From positions 15,535,507-15,599,506 of the forward strand of contig NC_061073.1 in NCBI RefSeq assembly GCF_021917145.1: a DNA stretch of 64,000 nucleotides, given 5' to 3'. The notes under the pieces are model-generated. The model saw nothing but the letters and a program-made list of their open reading frames with translations, ran no database searches and was not told the DNA's origin. Positions within the stretch are counted from its first letter, which is position 1, and each line of letters begins with the position of its first letter. The position numbers and the translations under genes were made by a program. This document shows, in pieces, positions 1-30,008 of this stretch. The stretch comes from Hypomesus transpacificus (Eukaryota; Chordata; Actinopteri; Osmeriformes; Osmeridae).

Positions 1-386
1 GTGCAGCTTTTATTGAGTACTAGTTGTGCTAATTGTTACATGTACATGTAATGTGTCAAACAGTAGGCACTGCCATTTCAGAAGTTGAACATTTGATTAT
101 TTGTAAACAATGTAAAGTGCAGGAAAGAGGTCAAACATAATATGGAGATAGATAATGTGTATGTCTGTATCAGGTCAACTTTGCTCTACAACAAAAAACA
201 TCACGCTTTGAAAGGATTTATACAGCTAGATGTTCTTGAACCTGGATGTGATTTTAATGTAATCAGTTGTAGCATTACAGATTTTAAAACATACCATTGT
301 AAAATTCCATTTGAAAAGACAAATATTGCTCTATAAATGATCCTTTTCTCCCTTGTATTTTAGTGCATTTCTATTGGAGGATTGAG

Positions 387-1979
387 ATGTATGACCCAAC
401 TCTGGTTATATGTACAGTGCTGCTCAGCATGATGCCCACTATTGATGGAGGGAAGATTCTAGTGTTCCCATTGGATGGGAGCCACTGGGTGAACATGAAA
501 GTCCTCATCGAAGAGCTACACTCTAAAGGCCACGAGATTACAGTGATACGGCCTGAAGATAACTGGTACATTAAGGAGAAGTCCTCTTTCTACACATCTA
601 TCACCATTCCCAACACAGGTGGATTTGAAGAGGAATTCTTTTCTACATTTGTGTCCCGACAACTGGATATACAAAGACAAGGATTGTCTTTTTGGTCCCA
701 GATTTGGTCTCGTATCAAAATTGAGATGGAGGTACACGAGCAGTTCTTCAAGTTTCACAAGAGGATGAGTGAAATGGTTGTTGAGATATTTGAAAACAAA
801 GAACTCATTCAATTTTTTCAGAAAGCCGAGTTTGATGTGGTCTTAACAGATCCGGGCATCGGAGGGGGAACAATGTTGGCTCATCGTCTCTGCATCCCTC
901 TTGTGTACAATGTCAGATGGACAATTCAAGGTGAAGCTCATTTTGTTTCTGCGCCATCACCTCTCTCATATTGTCCTTTCACTGCAACAAAACTGACTGA
1001 CAAGATGACTTTCCCTCAAAGGGTTATAAATGTTTGGGCTTCTACAATGGGGACTTACGTGATGGCCTCCATAACTGAACCTAATTATAAACCGTTAGTC
1101 CACCGCTACTTTGGTCCTGATGTAGATTATTCATGGTTTTTACAGGAAGCTGATATCTGGCTGATGAGGAATGATTTTGTCTTTGAGTTTCCTCGTCCTA
1201 CCATGCCAAACTTTGTTTACATTGCTGGATTTCAATGCAAGCCTGCCAGGCCCCTGCCTCAAGATCTAGAGGAGTTCGTCCAGAGCTCCGGGGAGCATGG
1301 ACTCATCGTGATGTCCTTAGGTACGATAGTGGGACAGCTTCCTTTGGATGTAACTGAGGAGATTGCAGCGGCTTTTGCTGAAGTCCCCCAGAAGGTCATC
1401 TGGAGGTACATTGGACCAAGACCCATTAACCTGGGTAACAACACCTTACTTGTGGACTGGCTGCCACAGAATGACCTGCTAGGACATCCCAAAACGAGGC
1501 TCTTTGTAGCCCATGGAGGCACAAATGGTGTTCAGGAGGCCATCTACCATGGCGTTCCCTTGGTGGGACTGCCTCTCGTTTTCGATCAGCCAGATAACCT
1601 GTCCAGAATGAGTGCAAAGGGAGCTGCTGCTATAGTGGACTTTTCCACATTAGACCGCAACACCTTCCTGTCAGCCTTAAAGGAAGTCCTATACAAGTCA
1701 TCTTATAGGGAGAATATGCAAAGGCTTTCTAGGCTGCACAGGGACCAGCCAATCAAACCACTGGAGCGAGCTGTGTTCTGGATCGAGTATGTCATGAGAC
1801 ATAAAGGTGCTCCTCACCTGAGGACACAGGCCAGCAAACTGTCCTGGATCGTGTATAACTCTGTGGATGTAGTCGTGACTTTTCTGGGAGTGATGTTGTT
1901 TGCGACCCTAGCAGGCATTTCAATCATAAGGTTTTTCTGGAAAGTTCTTTTTTGTACGAGGAAAGTGAAACATGAATGA
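387..1979 (+). CDS. UDP-glucuronosyltransferase, UGT5-like, intronless coding region
   Basis: This gene encodes a 530-residue UDP-glucuronosyltransferase, an ER-membrane enzyme that transfers glucuronic acid from UDP-glucuronate to small lipophilic substrates. Visible features are an N-terminal hydrophobic signal (about residues 4-20), the catalytic-histidine region GSHWVNMK near residue 35, and a DVVLTDP segment that should carry the partner aspartate. The UGT signature runs from WLPQNDLLGHP through HGGTNGVQEA to FDQPDN at about residues 355-410. A C-terminal membrane helix is followed by a basic tail ending KVKHE, which fits the KxKxx ER-retention pattern. The start is the ATG at 387. The frame is open upstream to about 363, but a splice acceptor (ttttag) ends at 363, suggesting a 5'UTR intron. 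The whole coding region sits in one exon, as in fish UGT5 genes. That subfamily label is an inference; the family call is firm. An AATAAA lies at 2010. Confidence 0.93.
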   Translation: MYDPTLVICTVLLSMMPTIDGGKILVFPLDGSHWVNMKVLIEELHSKGHEITVIRPEDNWYIKEKSSFYTSITIPNTGGFEEEFFSTFVSRQLDIQRQGLSFWSQIWSRIKIEMEVHEQFFKFHKRMSEMVVEIFENKELIQFFQKAEFDVVLTDPGIGGGTMLAHRLCIPLVYNVRWTIQGEAHFVSAPSPLSYCPFTATKLTDKMTFPQRVINVWASTMGTYVMASITEPNYKPLVHRYFGPDVDYSWFLQEADIWLMRNDFVFEFPRPTMPNFVYIAGFQCKPARPLPQDLEEFVQSSGEHGLIVMSLGTIVGQLPLDVTEEIAAAFAEVPQKVIWRYIGPRPINLGNNTLLVDWLPQNDLLGHPKTRLFVAHGGTNGVQEAIYHGVPLVGLPLVFDQPDNLSRMSAKGAAAIVDFSTLDRNTFLSALKEVLYKSSYRENMQRLSRLHRDQPIKPLERAVFWIEYVMRHKGAPHLRTQASKLSWIVYNSVDVVVTFLGVMLFATLAGISIIRFFWKVLFCTRKVKHE

Positions 1980-2009
1980 CAAAATCAAACCTGTGGTCAT
2001 TGACAGAGA

Positions 2010-2015
2010 AATAAA
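2010..2015 (+). terminator. poly(A) signal of the UGT gene
   Basis: This is an AATAAA hexamer about 30 bases after the UGT stop codon. It is a likely cleavage signal, giving a very short 3'UTR. Confidence 0.5.
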
Positions 2016-2731
2016 AACAGGGGCAGAATGTTGCCTTTTGACATATTAGTGTATTCTCATAATACAATTAATAATAATACCATAGAGATAGTAGATAATA
2101 GTAGAGGGGTAATCAAAAATGATGAGTATGAATTCATCACACCATTGTTATTGAACCAGGGTTTCTGTTGGTAAAATTGTTTAAATTGTGCGTGCTTAAT
2201 ATTCGGATCTGTCAATATCTCCATGATCATCATTTGACAACAATGGAAAGGAACTGTACTGCAAAGGTAATGCATCTTTATACCGTTTTGTTTATAATGA
2301 GCTTAATTGTGTGACAATTGAAATGCAGCACAAAATACCATATGTCATACAAATCTTGAAAGATATATTCTTACCCTCATTTCTGGTCAAGTAACCTAAA
2401 CACAACTGGAAGTATTGATCAAAATAGAGGAAAAAGATTTTATTGATTTTCTTGTATATCTTATGTACATTTTCTTACTGTATTTTATGATATTCGAAAG
2501 TCTGTCACAGACAGAGAATTTCTAGAACTACAATAAAAAATAAGTAATGAGTATAATTTTTTTGTCATAAAGGTATCACGTCCATGTTTGGGTTACAAGT
2601 TGGGTTAAACATCACTGACGTCACTGCCCCCTATCCCCCAAAAACACATATTCAAACCGCAGTCTTGAGGTATTATGGAGAAAACCTGATCTTTGCATCC
2701 TCTGCAATTTAACAAAAGATGACCAGTACAA
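2016..2731. other. Convergent intergenic / 3'UTR interval
   Basis: This AT-rich stretch lies between the 3' ends of the UGT gene (+) and the CALHM gene (-). It probably holds the CALHM 3'UTR. I see no further coding sequence or recognisable repeat. Confidence 0.5.
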
Positions 2732-3552
2732 TCATGTCATCTCATAAGTGTTGTTGATTTCCTGGATTTCCTCCTCCTGCTGGCAGCTCTCTCTGATCAC
2801 ATACACTATGAGGCCTACGCAGATAAAGATGAGCAGAGCAATGCCAATCACCTAAAGCATGAACCATGGAAAAACACAACAGACTGACTCAGTGTTACAG
2901 GCAAAATACAAAAACGACAATGACTTTGACCTACTTGATATATACCATTGAGATTTGGAACGAGTATTTCAATGGTAGCAATTGTAGATGTAATTTCACA
3001 ACACACAGATGCTAGTTTGAACTTTTAGTTTGATGAATCACACATTAACCCCCAAACCAAAAACAAAACAAACCTGTGTTTTTCTCTCACCTGAGATTCA
3101 ACAAATAATTCCTGAGAGTGAATCATAAGTTCCGGTAATGTGCCATCATCAAGGATTGGCTCACACCACTTCTGAGGCGCAGCTTTGTCAACGATGACAA
3201 ATCTGCCAATCCAATCTGTCATTGCACAGGCAAAATACTGTCCATCGAGGAACAGCAAGATCAGCCACATAATGGGAGGGACGAGGCTTGATATAGACAC
3301 AGTTATTGGACACCCTCTATCATATCTGCATCCTTGTATTATCAGCATTAGCATGAAAGCCATGACAGCGGGAATGACAAAGAACGCAGACGAAAACAGA
3401 CCGTTCCATTTAGGATCGCAAGGGCACTCAAACTCCAACTCCACTAACTTCTCCAAGCCCATGAGTATGAATCCAAAAGCCACATTTGACACAAGAGGGC
3501 TGTTACCAAATTCCCTCTTCAATCTTGAAAGCCATTGTTGTTTTCTTTCCAT
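2732..3552 (-). CDS. CALHM-family (calcium homeostasis modulator, FAM26) channel, short form
   Basis: Two coding exons on the minus strand, 3552-3091 and 2851-2732, are joined by a CAG|GTGAGA donor and a TTTAG acceptor. They give a 193-residue protein. The first exon has an N-terminal amphipathic stretch, TM1 (about 18-38), the family motif ECPCDPKWN with its CxC cysteines, TM2 (about 50-70), a third hydrophobic segment (about 85-102) and a WCEP motif. The second exon supplies TM4 (VIGIALLIFICVGLIVYVI) and a tail of only about 20 residues. The four-helix plan, the CPC motif and the exon split match CALHM/FAM26 large-pore channels. The region around ECPC looks most like CALHM6/5. Human members run to about 310-340 residues with a long cytoplasmic helix region after TM4; here the frame stops soon after TM4. 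A further exon reached by alternative splicing cannot be excluded. Confidence 0.82.
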
Positions 3553-5123
3553 ACTAAATGCTACATAAAAAGAGATTTGTACCACAGAAAAACTCTGAGA
3601 GAAGGTGCACATTTGTGAACATGCAGAGATCAGTGATGCATGACTAAAAGTTTTTGTGGGAAGGTTTGCCCTGCAGGCAGAGGACCACATTTCTGGTATC
3701 ATTGGTTCACATCAAAGGAAGGCGGACCCATTGTGTCTGCACTTATACAAGCGATTGGTTAACTGGGCATGACAGGCATGGGATCCTGTGAAATGTAACC
3801 ATCCTGAAACATGGATGAGGGAGGGCATGAAAGTGGTGGGAAATATAAATACCAAAGCATTTAAATGTATATATGTCATTTAGAGAAATCATAGTGAAGG
3901 TACACTGAAAATGAAATGGGGCTTCAACAATCTTTTTTTTTAAAGCACAACAACATTTTTTTTATGCTATCTCTTCTCATGTAAGCAGTTATCCATGTCA
4001 CACAAACAAATGACCTATTCTATGAGGTATCTCCCATTACAAACTTGAGGCCCTCTCAGGTCATTTCTGAAGTGTCCATGGCGTTATAAATGTCTAAATC
4101 ATTTTGTTTAGTTAGATGTACAGACAATATAGGATGGAAGCAGTTTACAGTCTTAATTGTGTACCATTTCGGGAACATTTCATTTATATTTTTCTATTAA
4201 TCCTTCAACCTTCCAGCCTACATAGTGCCTGGACCTCCTGTGAATCCACAAATCAGGGCATTGGATGTTCATAGATTTGGACAGTAGATGGCAGTATTAA
4301 GCTAACTACAAACTGAACCAAGTAAAGATAAAATGGATAAAATATAAACTAAAATATTGTGGGTTTTATTGGCTTGAACAAAAATAGGAGTGGCATGCTT
4401 TCATATCAGTTAACTGGATCAATGCATAGCAATGCAATGCATCCATGCATAATCATACGGTAACCCTTCAGACTCAGCTCACCTTGCAAAAGCTGATCTT
4501 AGTTGAGCATTCAGTAACAATGAGAAACTATTTCCGGTTATTCATGTTTCAACCCATATACTCATTGTGCATGACTGCTATGTTACCCTATTTGAGTTTA
4601 CAGTGAAATAGGATTATAAATCCAATTGCAGTTTGCGCTGCCGTTGAGGTCAGAGCTAAGCCAGGTGTCTGAATTTAACAGCTTGACCCACAAACCACCT
4701 GGCAATCTGTGACGGCCGTAGTGGCAGAAACAGGTTTTCATTCGCTTATAGACGACCTAAAACCGACCACTCTCGTCTCAATATCATCTTCATCTTGTTC
4801 TCAATCCATAGTAAGACATGAATAAGGCCCTTGCCCCCACGTAATAAGTATACTTCTAGACATGCAGAGTCTCGCGGGATTTGCTAAATTAGAATAGGTT
4901 CCCATTTGATTATTGGGTCGAGATCTCGGTGCACTGGGTACACATTCAACCGCTCAGGTATCGTTGGTACCAGCAGCCTGGTCCATCGACGCATTTTTGC
5001 GTGGCCCAATTGGGATATTGTACGGGTCGCTTCATCAGCTCAGTAGCATCCTCCATCCTGTTCTGCTTTACTCAAGCAACCTCACCCTTTACCCACCGGC
5101 TTTTCGTCCCTTTATCTTTGTAG
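3553..5123. other. Intergenic region between the CALHM gene and nptn
   Basis: This interval separates divergent genes, so it should contain the promoters of both. The reading frame on the minus strand is open upstream of the chosen CALHM start, to 3702, but that extension does not resemble the family. The last ~400 bases before 5124 are less AT-rich and probably form the nptn promoter and 5'UTR. No repeat or RNA gene was recognised. Confidence 0.5.
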
Positions 5124-13557
<8,434 letters not shown>

Positions 13558-14577
13558 ACAGATTGTCAACTAAGTGAGTATTTCATCTCCATTCTTTCTC
13601 ATTAGTGTCAAGAACTGCCGATCACACTGTTTATCCAGTGAACACGGTTTTGTTAAGCATCATGTCAAGTCTTGAGTTCTGTCATATCGCCAGAATGACT
13701 GTATGTCAACATTGAAATGGCTTTGAAATCTGTTTCGACTGACTTTTCTCTGCTCTTCATTTACAGATAGAAACATATTCTCGATGTATTGACCATATGA
13801 AGGTAAACAAGGCGTCGATTCATAGCAATTGTTCATAAACATGTATCTGCCATTAAGTATGGATGAAGAGGAGCCTACTGGCTATAATGTATGGGGCATG
13901 CCTTATGATTTTATTGTTTAAGGTTCATGGACCCAGAGCGGCCCATTCCTTAGAGAGTTGTTACCATTATAACCACTGTTGCTGCATGTCGTTGTGTATG
14001 ATTTTGTCCCAATTATCAGATTATTATATTTTGACTGATTCCAGAGGAGCATGCAAGATATTAACCTTCTGTTTTTTACAGAAATGGCTTTTTGGTTTGT
14101 TCATTTGAGAGTGGCTTTACGTAGATCAACATTTGTGTTCTAGGAGCATCATTGACTTTGCAATGTAAAAGAAAATGACACCAGATATGGTATGACAATT
14201 TTGTACAGTTTCTCATTCCGCTGTATACTATTTTATAAGTTGGTACTTGTTTAACATTTTTAGGGCTTTGCAATGTCCCACTGAATTTGACAGAGGTATA
14301 ATTTAATGGTACTTGTATGTATTTATGTATCAAGATCACCTAATATAACTAAACATGTTGTAATATGAAGGCTATTCATACTGTGTGATACATTTAAAAG
14401 TTGGAAATAATGGAGAATATGTACAAACTTCATTCAGTAAATGTACTCTGATCCTTTAAACATATTGATTTAGATTTTAAGTATGCATATTGTATAGCAT
14501 GGCTATTCTATCCTATGCAATTATTATCCATATTGACATGTATTGAAAACTTATAATAGCTTTTGAGTTCTCTCTGT

Positions 14578-14583
14578 AATAAA
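14578..14583 (+). terminator. nptn: Candidate nptn poly(A) signal
   Basis: This AATAAA lies about 1 kb after the nptn stop codon, in AT-rich sequence that reads as 3'UTR. A possible 3'UTR donor (aactaa|gtgagt) occurs a few bases after the stop. Confidence 0.45.
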
Positions 14584-17052
14584 GCTTTAAAATAGTTGTC
14601 ACTGTTAGAGCTTCAACATAGCTATGACACAACTGCATGGGTTCTTTATAGCTAAAGTGGGAAAAAGTGCAAGAGGGCCTATGTCAGGTTTGAAACTTGT
14701 CAAGCAATCCCCAAATCCTTATTAATTTTTAAGAATAAAAAATCTAAAAAAAACGGATTACTTCTTGAAAGTTGGTTGTGTTTTATAGACTGCAATGTGA
14801 GTGCATCTACACTATAATGCAAGGAATCTCTGGGCACTGTGCAGTAGTTTTCAATTATGGCAGGTAAGACATCAGCTGAAACGAACTTCTCTTCGTTTTT
14901 TTATTGTTGCACATGAAAACAGCACCACCCTATGGACATTCGAAAGATTTACAGTTGACGTCCCAACATGCAGACATCTCCATTGTGAAGTTCTCTTGAA
15001 GAATGCTAAAGCTAAATAAACAAATGTATAGCCCCATGAAGACCATATAAACCCATTATAGGCAACAGTTTCACAAGGTCAGTTTCCTTTAGATCTTGAA
15101 TTGGGTCTTTGCACATGAGCATATCTAGATGTTGCATTTTCGACTACACTCGAAAAGAAAAGTTTTTTGGAATCAGCGACGATCTTGATATTAACAAATT
15201 GAGAATTTTAACTGTCCATTTAAAATAGTGATGACTGTTACCATCCGGTTATTTTCTGTCAGCATTAAGATCAAGGCTGTGTCTAATCAGTGACACCTGG
15301 CATCTCCCCCCCCCCCCCCATCTCTCCGTCAGCAGAAGACGTAATTTGATGAAACTGGAGAGAAGAGTTGAAACTAAGCACATTGAAATACGTCCTTCTT
15401 TTTACGTATTAACCACTAGGAAATGAGTCAACAGGAGAAGGGTCACTTCATAAACAATTGAGATGAGTGCGGGCGTAGCAGTTGAATCCACATGGCCATT
15501 GGACTTTGTTAAATTGGTACGCAACGCATCTGAAACTGCACAAACACACCTAGAGGTGGCACCATTGACTCAGAAAATAAGATGTACAATTAACTGTCAG
15601 GATGTTACACATCAGGATTTAGACTGTTACATTATATATTTCACGTTTCAGTGGCAGGCATTTAAATGATTTTATCAAATGTTTTCACGGATGTTTAGGA
15701 TAGCAGAGAAATATAAACACATAGTTTATACTAAAATCCACATACACTTTTCTATTTAAAAAGTTGGTGATCACATACAGACATCCAGCTATGTAGGCTT
15801 CCAGAAATTTAATGGTCTCTGTTCTGGGCGTGAGTCTATTGGAGATATTCTTCAAAACCATTCCACGAAAGAGAAAAATTAAACGTTATCAGATTAATTA
15901 GACCCATTTAACAGTGAGTGTGCAAAATTACCATCTGTGTGCAGCTATGCTGGGCACTTAACAGTTTTCAGTAATCAGCAGGCCATGGCTTATAAATGAA
16001 CACAGATTTTTGGTGTCTGTCCTTTTCTGGCATTTGGGGTTGAGATTGAATCCAGACAATTTAGCAGGTTAATGTGTTACTATAGATATATTGACATCTT
16101 TTAGTTTCTATATATATATTTTTTACATTCTTTACGTTTTAACCAAATAATGCAATTTCATTGGGTACCCATGCATGCCTACGTAGCCATGTGAGTTAGA
16201 GAGCTATTCAATGTTCAACGAAGTATTCACAGTCAAAGTATTCAGTGTTTCCAGATTGTAAGGTAATTTGAGTTGGAACTAAAGAACACTAATTAATCAC
16301 TTGTCTTTAAAACCAGTTTCAAATCAAACTTGGATGCGGACGTAGCTTATAACAATTAGCTGCACTATAGCCTACAGATACCACTTTTGATTCAGCACCG
16401 AAAACCACAGGCATCTTAAATTCAAAACAGGTGTTTAAAAAACGAGCCATTATGTCAAAATAAGTGACCAACGCAACGGCAAAGATAACATACTTCAATC
16501 ATCCTATAAAATATCCAGACTGGAAAGGGCTAGGCGCATGTGCTGTATTTGCTCCTATGGCAACTCCATTAGCTCCAATAATATTCACGTTAATAGAGAG
16601 CACGAGGATGGTGGAGGATCAGTGATGTCAGTGTTTTTTGAATGCTGGTACGGACTGCGTGAATGCGTGTTATCGTTTGCAATTGACAGGACTCAAATAT
16701 TTGAGCATGAGATGATGCTTTGTCATTGAGGATCTCACACTCTGGTACGTCCTACACCCAGCATGCTGTATCCTGGTGTGGTCTCATGTACACCTTAATT
16801 TTCGCATTTTTACGCATCTCAGGTCTAATATCGTCGGACTGAAGCGGCACGTTTTAATGGAACATCTCAATGGTTGAAACCGGGAGCACGTTCCAAGTGT
16901 CAAAGACTCGACCTGTCCCTGCTGATGCTCCGTCACTGCTTGTTGCATTCTGAACCACTAAGTCTGTAAGATTTATGTTTAGTCATTTCTCCATTTTTTG
17001 CATCCCTTTGTTCACGGAATTTTTCTAAACCACATTTATTTTTATTTTCATA
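14584..17052. other. nptn-hcn4 intergenic region
   Basis: No coding sequence was recognised here. A C run lies at about 15306-15319. The last few hundred bases should include the hcn4 promoter and 5'UTR. In human, REC114 lies between NPTN and HCN4; I see none of its exons here. Confidence 0.5.
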
Positions 17053-26888
<9,836 letters not shown>

Positions 26889-28800
26889 GGCGAAGAAGCG
26901 CCCCCTGCCTGTAATATCTAGAGTCTGGGAAGTTGTCCTTTTATGGCATTGTCTTTTTCACTCCTCGTATTTTATATTAAAGGAGGAGAGTGTGTTAACA
27001 CATCTATATTGGAAGTCACTGACTTAGCTATGTTTTCTACTAAGAGTGAATGAAGGGAGGTAAAGGGTTAGTGGTGAGTGTTTTCTACAGAACATTGCTA
27101 CTTTGAATACAGTGGTGCACAGCAAATATTTATTCATGAATACTGTATATGTAAAACTGCATCAGAAAAGTCATACAATATACTGTACGTATATTGTACC
27201 ACACTCTGTGAATTGTGATACTAAAAAAGATTATCTGAACAATTAAGTTTTACCTCTTGCCCTTTTAGATGAAAGATTTCCAGCAGTTATATGCAGTTTG
27301 GAATTAACCAAAATGCTTTCCTTATATGAACTTTATGACTATATTGTATGTTGTGAAAATGAGGTGAATTCAGTGCCACCCCAAAGAGACTTCATGACAT
27401 GGGGACCTGACTGCACTATGGTTACCTCAAAGAGTACAGGAATTACAGTATATACAATACTTTGTAGTTGAGAGGATGTCTTCCATAATCTGTTTTCAGC
27501 AATACCTGGACATTCTCACAAATTACTTCTTCAGAGGTCAGGAATGAATGGTGGACACAACTTTGGAATAGTTTTAGAAATTGAGTACGTGAGTGAAATG
27601 GTAAAAAAAAAAAAAAAAAAGGAAATGTAACTTTCAGTTGTGGACATTTCTCGCTCTTCCTCCTGTTTCAGATACATTTTTTGTCCGCCAGCCTTCAACA
27701 TCCCATTCAATCAAGAACAATGGCTATTTTCTTTGAAGACCTTGCCCGGGATGAATGTGAATGCCTGTAAGCAGTAGCTAGAGTAGTGTCATTCTGTCAA
27801 GTTAACAGCTCTGCCATTTTGGTCACAGTTGTGCTCTAATTTCAACTGTCGGATTATAAGGTTATGGAACCGACGACTGAAGCCTGTGTGTGCCGTTTCC
27901 ACTTAATGCAATAAGCTGTCTGAATGTATGGGGATAGAGAGATACTAGGGATTGCTGGGGTAGTGGATAATTTAGGTGGTTTCAGGTAGAGATGTCTACA
28001 GACAAGTATTGTTCCAGATTATTTTAAACTGAAAGCAATGTTGATGCACTGAGACTCATATCAGTATTTTTATTGCAACAATCAAAGGGCTAAAAGTGGT
28101 TACCGGGATACATGGTCGATGAGAAACCCTTTAATATTATATTTCAGTGTATTTTATCCATGTGTTTTATTTTAATTTTATGAATGATGAAAGATAATCT
28201 AATGTTCTATCTATTGTTAAATGTCTTTTGTTAAAAACTTTGAAATACTGCTGCTTATGATGCTATGCCGAATCAATAATGAGTCAGTTACTAAACACTC
28301 TTTTGAAAAAGTCTCTTGGTAACACTCAATATATTTGTGTCCTGTTCTTTAATATATATATAAATATCATTTCAGTGTTGTTGAATTGTACAATTATCTC
28401 AACCTTACTTGTCAATGAATAAGATTTGCTGGTCACAATGTCAACGTCGTTGGAGAGTACTCTGTTGCCTAGTGACTGAACCGAGGGGTTAGGTGTTCTG
28501 ATGCGCTGTCGTGTTCTGACTCCAACACTGTTGCTGTGGGAATAGAGATACCATCATGCACTGGTGTCAATCCTACATTACCATTCCTCCACAACCCTCG
28601 TCACAACACCCGCAATGGATCTTGGTTGCAGCTTGACTGCACTTTCATGTGGATGTTGACATAAGGACGCTATGGGATCATATTTAGTATGTGATTTTAT
28701 TTTCATATTGTTGCCTTTTTAATCAACCTATGAAACGATTCCATTACTTATGTTTGACATTTTATTTTTAGGTATTAAATGAAATGCAATAAAATAATTT
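26889..28800 (+). other. hcn4: hcn4 3'UTR
   Basis: The AT-rich sequence after the hcn4 stop codon contains an A run of about 18 at 27603 and ends near an AATAAAATAA cluster at about 28789, a good poly(A) signal. No coding sequence was seen. The exact transcript end is inferred. Confidence 0.55.
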
Positions 28801-29439
28801 ATGGTTGAAGGACTCTCTGGAATTGTTGGTTTTCATATGAGCAGTGCGTATTATAACGTGAGAGAGAATCTGATGAAATACAAGTCACAGAGTTTAAGCC
28901 GGATTAATAATCATTTGTAACTGCATAGTGTCATCTAGTGTTGATATTAAAAAAAGACTGGATTATTTTCTGCAATGTTTTTTTATACAAAGAAAATTAC
29001 CGGGCATGCACATATTAAGTGTCAAGTTAATCCATACTTCTCCACTAAAGAAAAAATAACTGCATGATGATTCTACAAATACTTTAACAACTAATATATT
29101 TTTTGTCCCCAGCTACTTTTGTTTAATAAAATATTAGTAGTTAAAGTAGTTATAATAGTAGTTATAATAGTTATATCTCAATTCTTTCCATACACCTTTT
29201 ATTTGTTATTTTATCAATAAAACATGTATCCTTTTGGCCTGTTTGAATGTACTATTGTATTTTTTTGTTTTGCCTGTAGTTCTTCAAAGTAACACTAGAT
29301 GGTGCACTATTCCACTGCAATTTTTCATATCCGTCAAGAAAGTGTGTCATTTGAGAATTGTGCATGATTTGTTTGGCTGTAGCTAATTTCTACGGATACA
29401 TACATCTAGTCATTTAAAAGATGACAGAACAAAACAAAA

Positions 29440-30008
29440 TGGGTGTCAGGTGTTCATCTCTTTAATGCATGGAATCCCAGATCATTTAACAACCTAGATT
29501 AGCACATAATCTAGTCCCATAACTTTAACGTCAATCGAGCCCAATCTGTCAATACAGGAGGACACATGCTTTACTCTACATTACATTGATATTCCAGATG
29601 AACGTATCAGTAAAGGAGCTGACAGAGTGGTCCTGACATGCTTTAGGTGATAAAAATCTCCTCACACCAGGCAAACTCAAGTCAGTCAGATACATGACAT
29701 GATGCAAGACAGAAGATTTTGCAGCAAAGTGTCAAAGGAGTGCAGCTTCTGGGTTGGATGACTTGGATGATACGGGAGATGAAACATCTGTAGGTTTTTG
29801 GAATCAAGTAGTGTGGAAAGTGACTGTCTTTGTTTGAATGGCCCTGCCAAACGTCCTTTGGAGAAGAGACCTGTCGTTGGCTTCCAGTGGCTGAGGATTC
29901 TGTTTGGGGGGGAGTCTAGAGGGGTGTAGAGGACAGTTGACCTCTATGGGAGTGGAGGGGGGTTACAGGAGAGGGGAGAAGGGGATTGGTAATGTCCTTT
30001 ATTGGTGT
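29440..30008 (-). other. pkm: pkm 3'UTR with candidate poly(A) signal
   Basis: Downstream of the pkm stop on the minus strand, an ATTAAA hexamer occurs at about 29461-29466 (TTTAAT on the plus strand). This would give a 3'UTR of about 560 bases. Between 28800 and 29440 the sequence is AT-rich intergenic DNA with no feature recognised. Confidence 0.45.

Noticed and set aside
142-336. 64-codon plus-strand frame before the UGT gene
   Set aside because: Short and unrecognised, and it ends before a splice acceptor that feeds the UGT leader. More likely intron or 5'UTR sequence.
3185-3568. 127-codon plus-strand frame
   Set aside because: It is the reverse complement of the CALHM first exon, which has clear family motifs on the minus strand.
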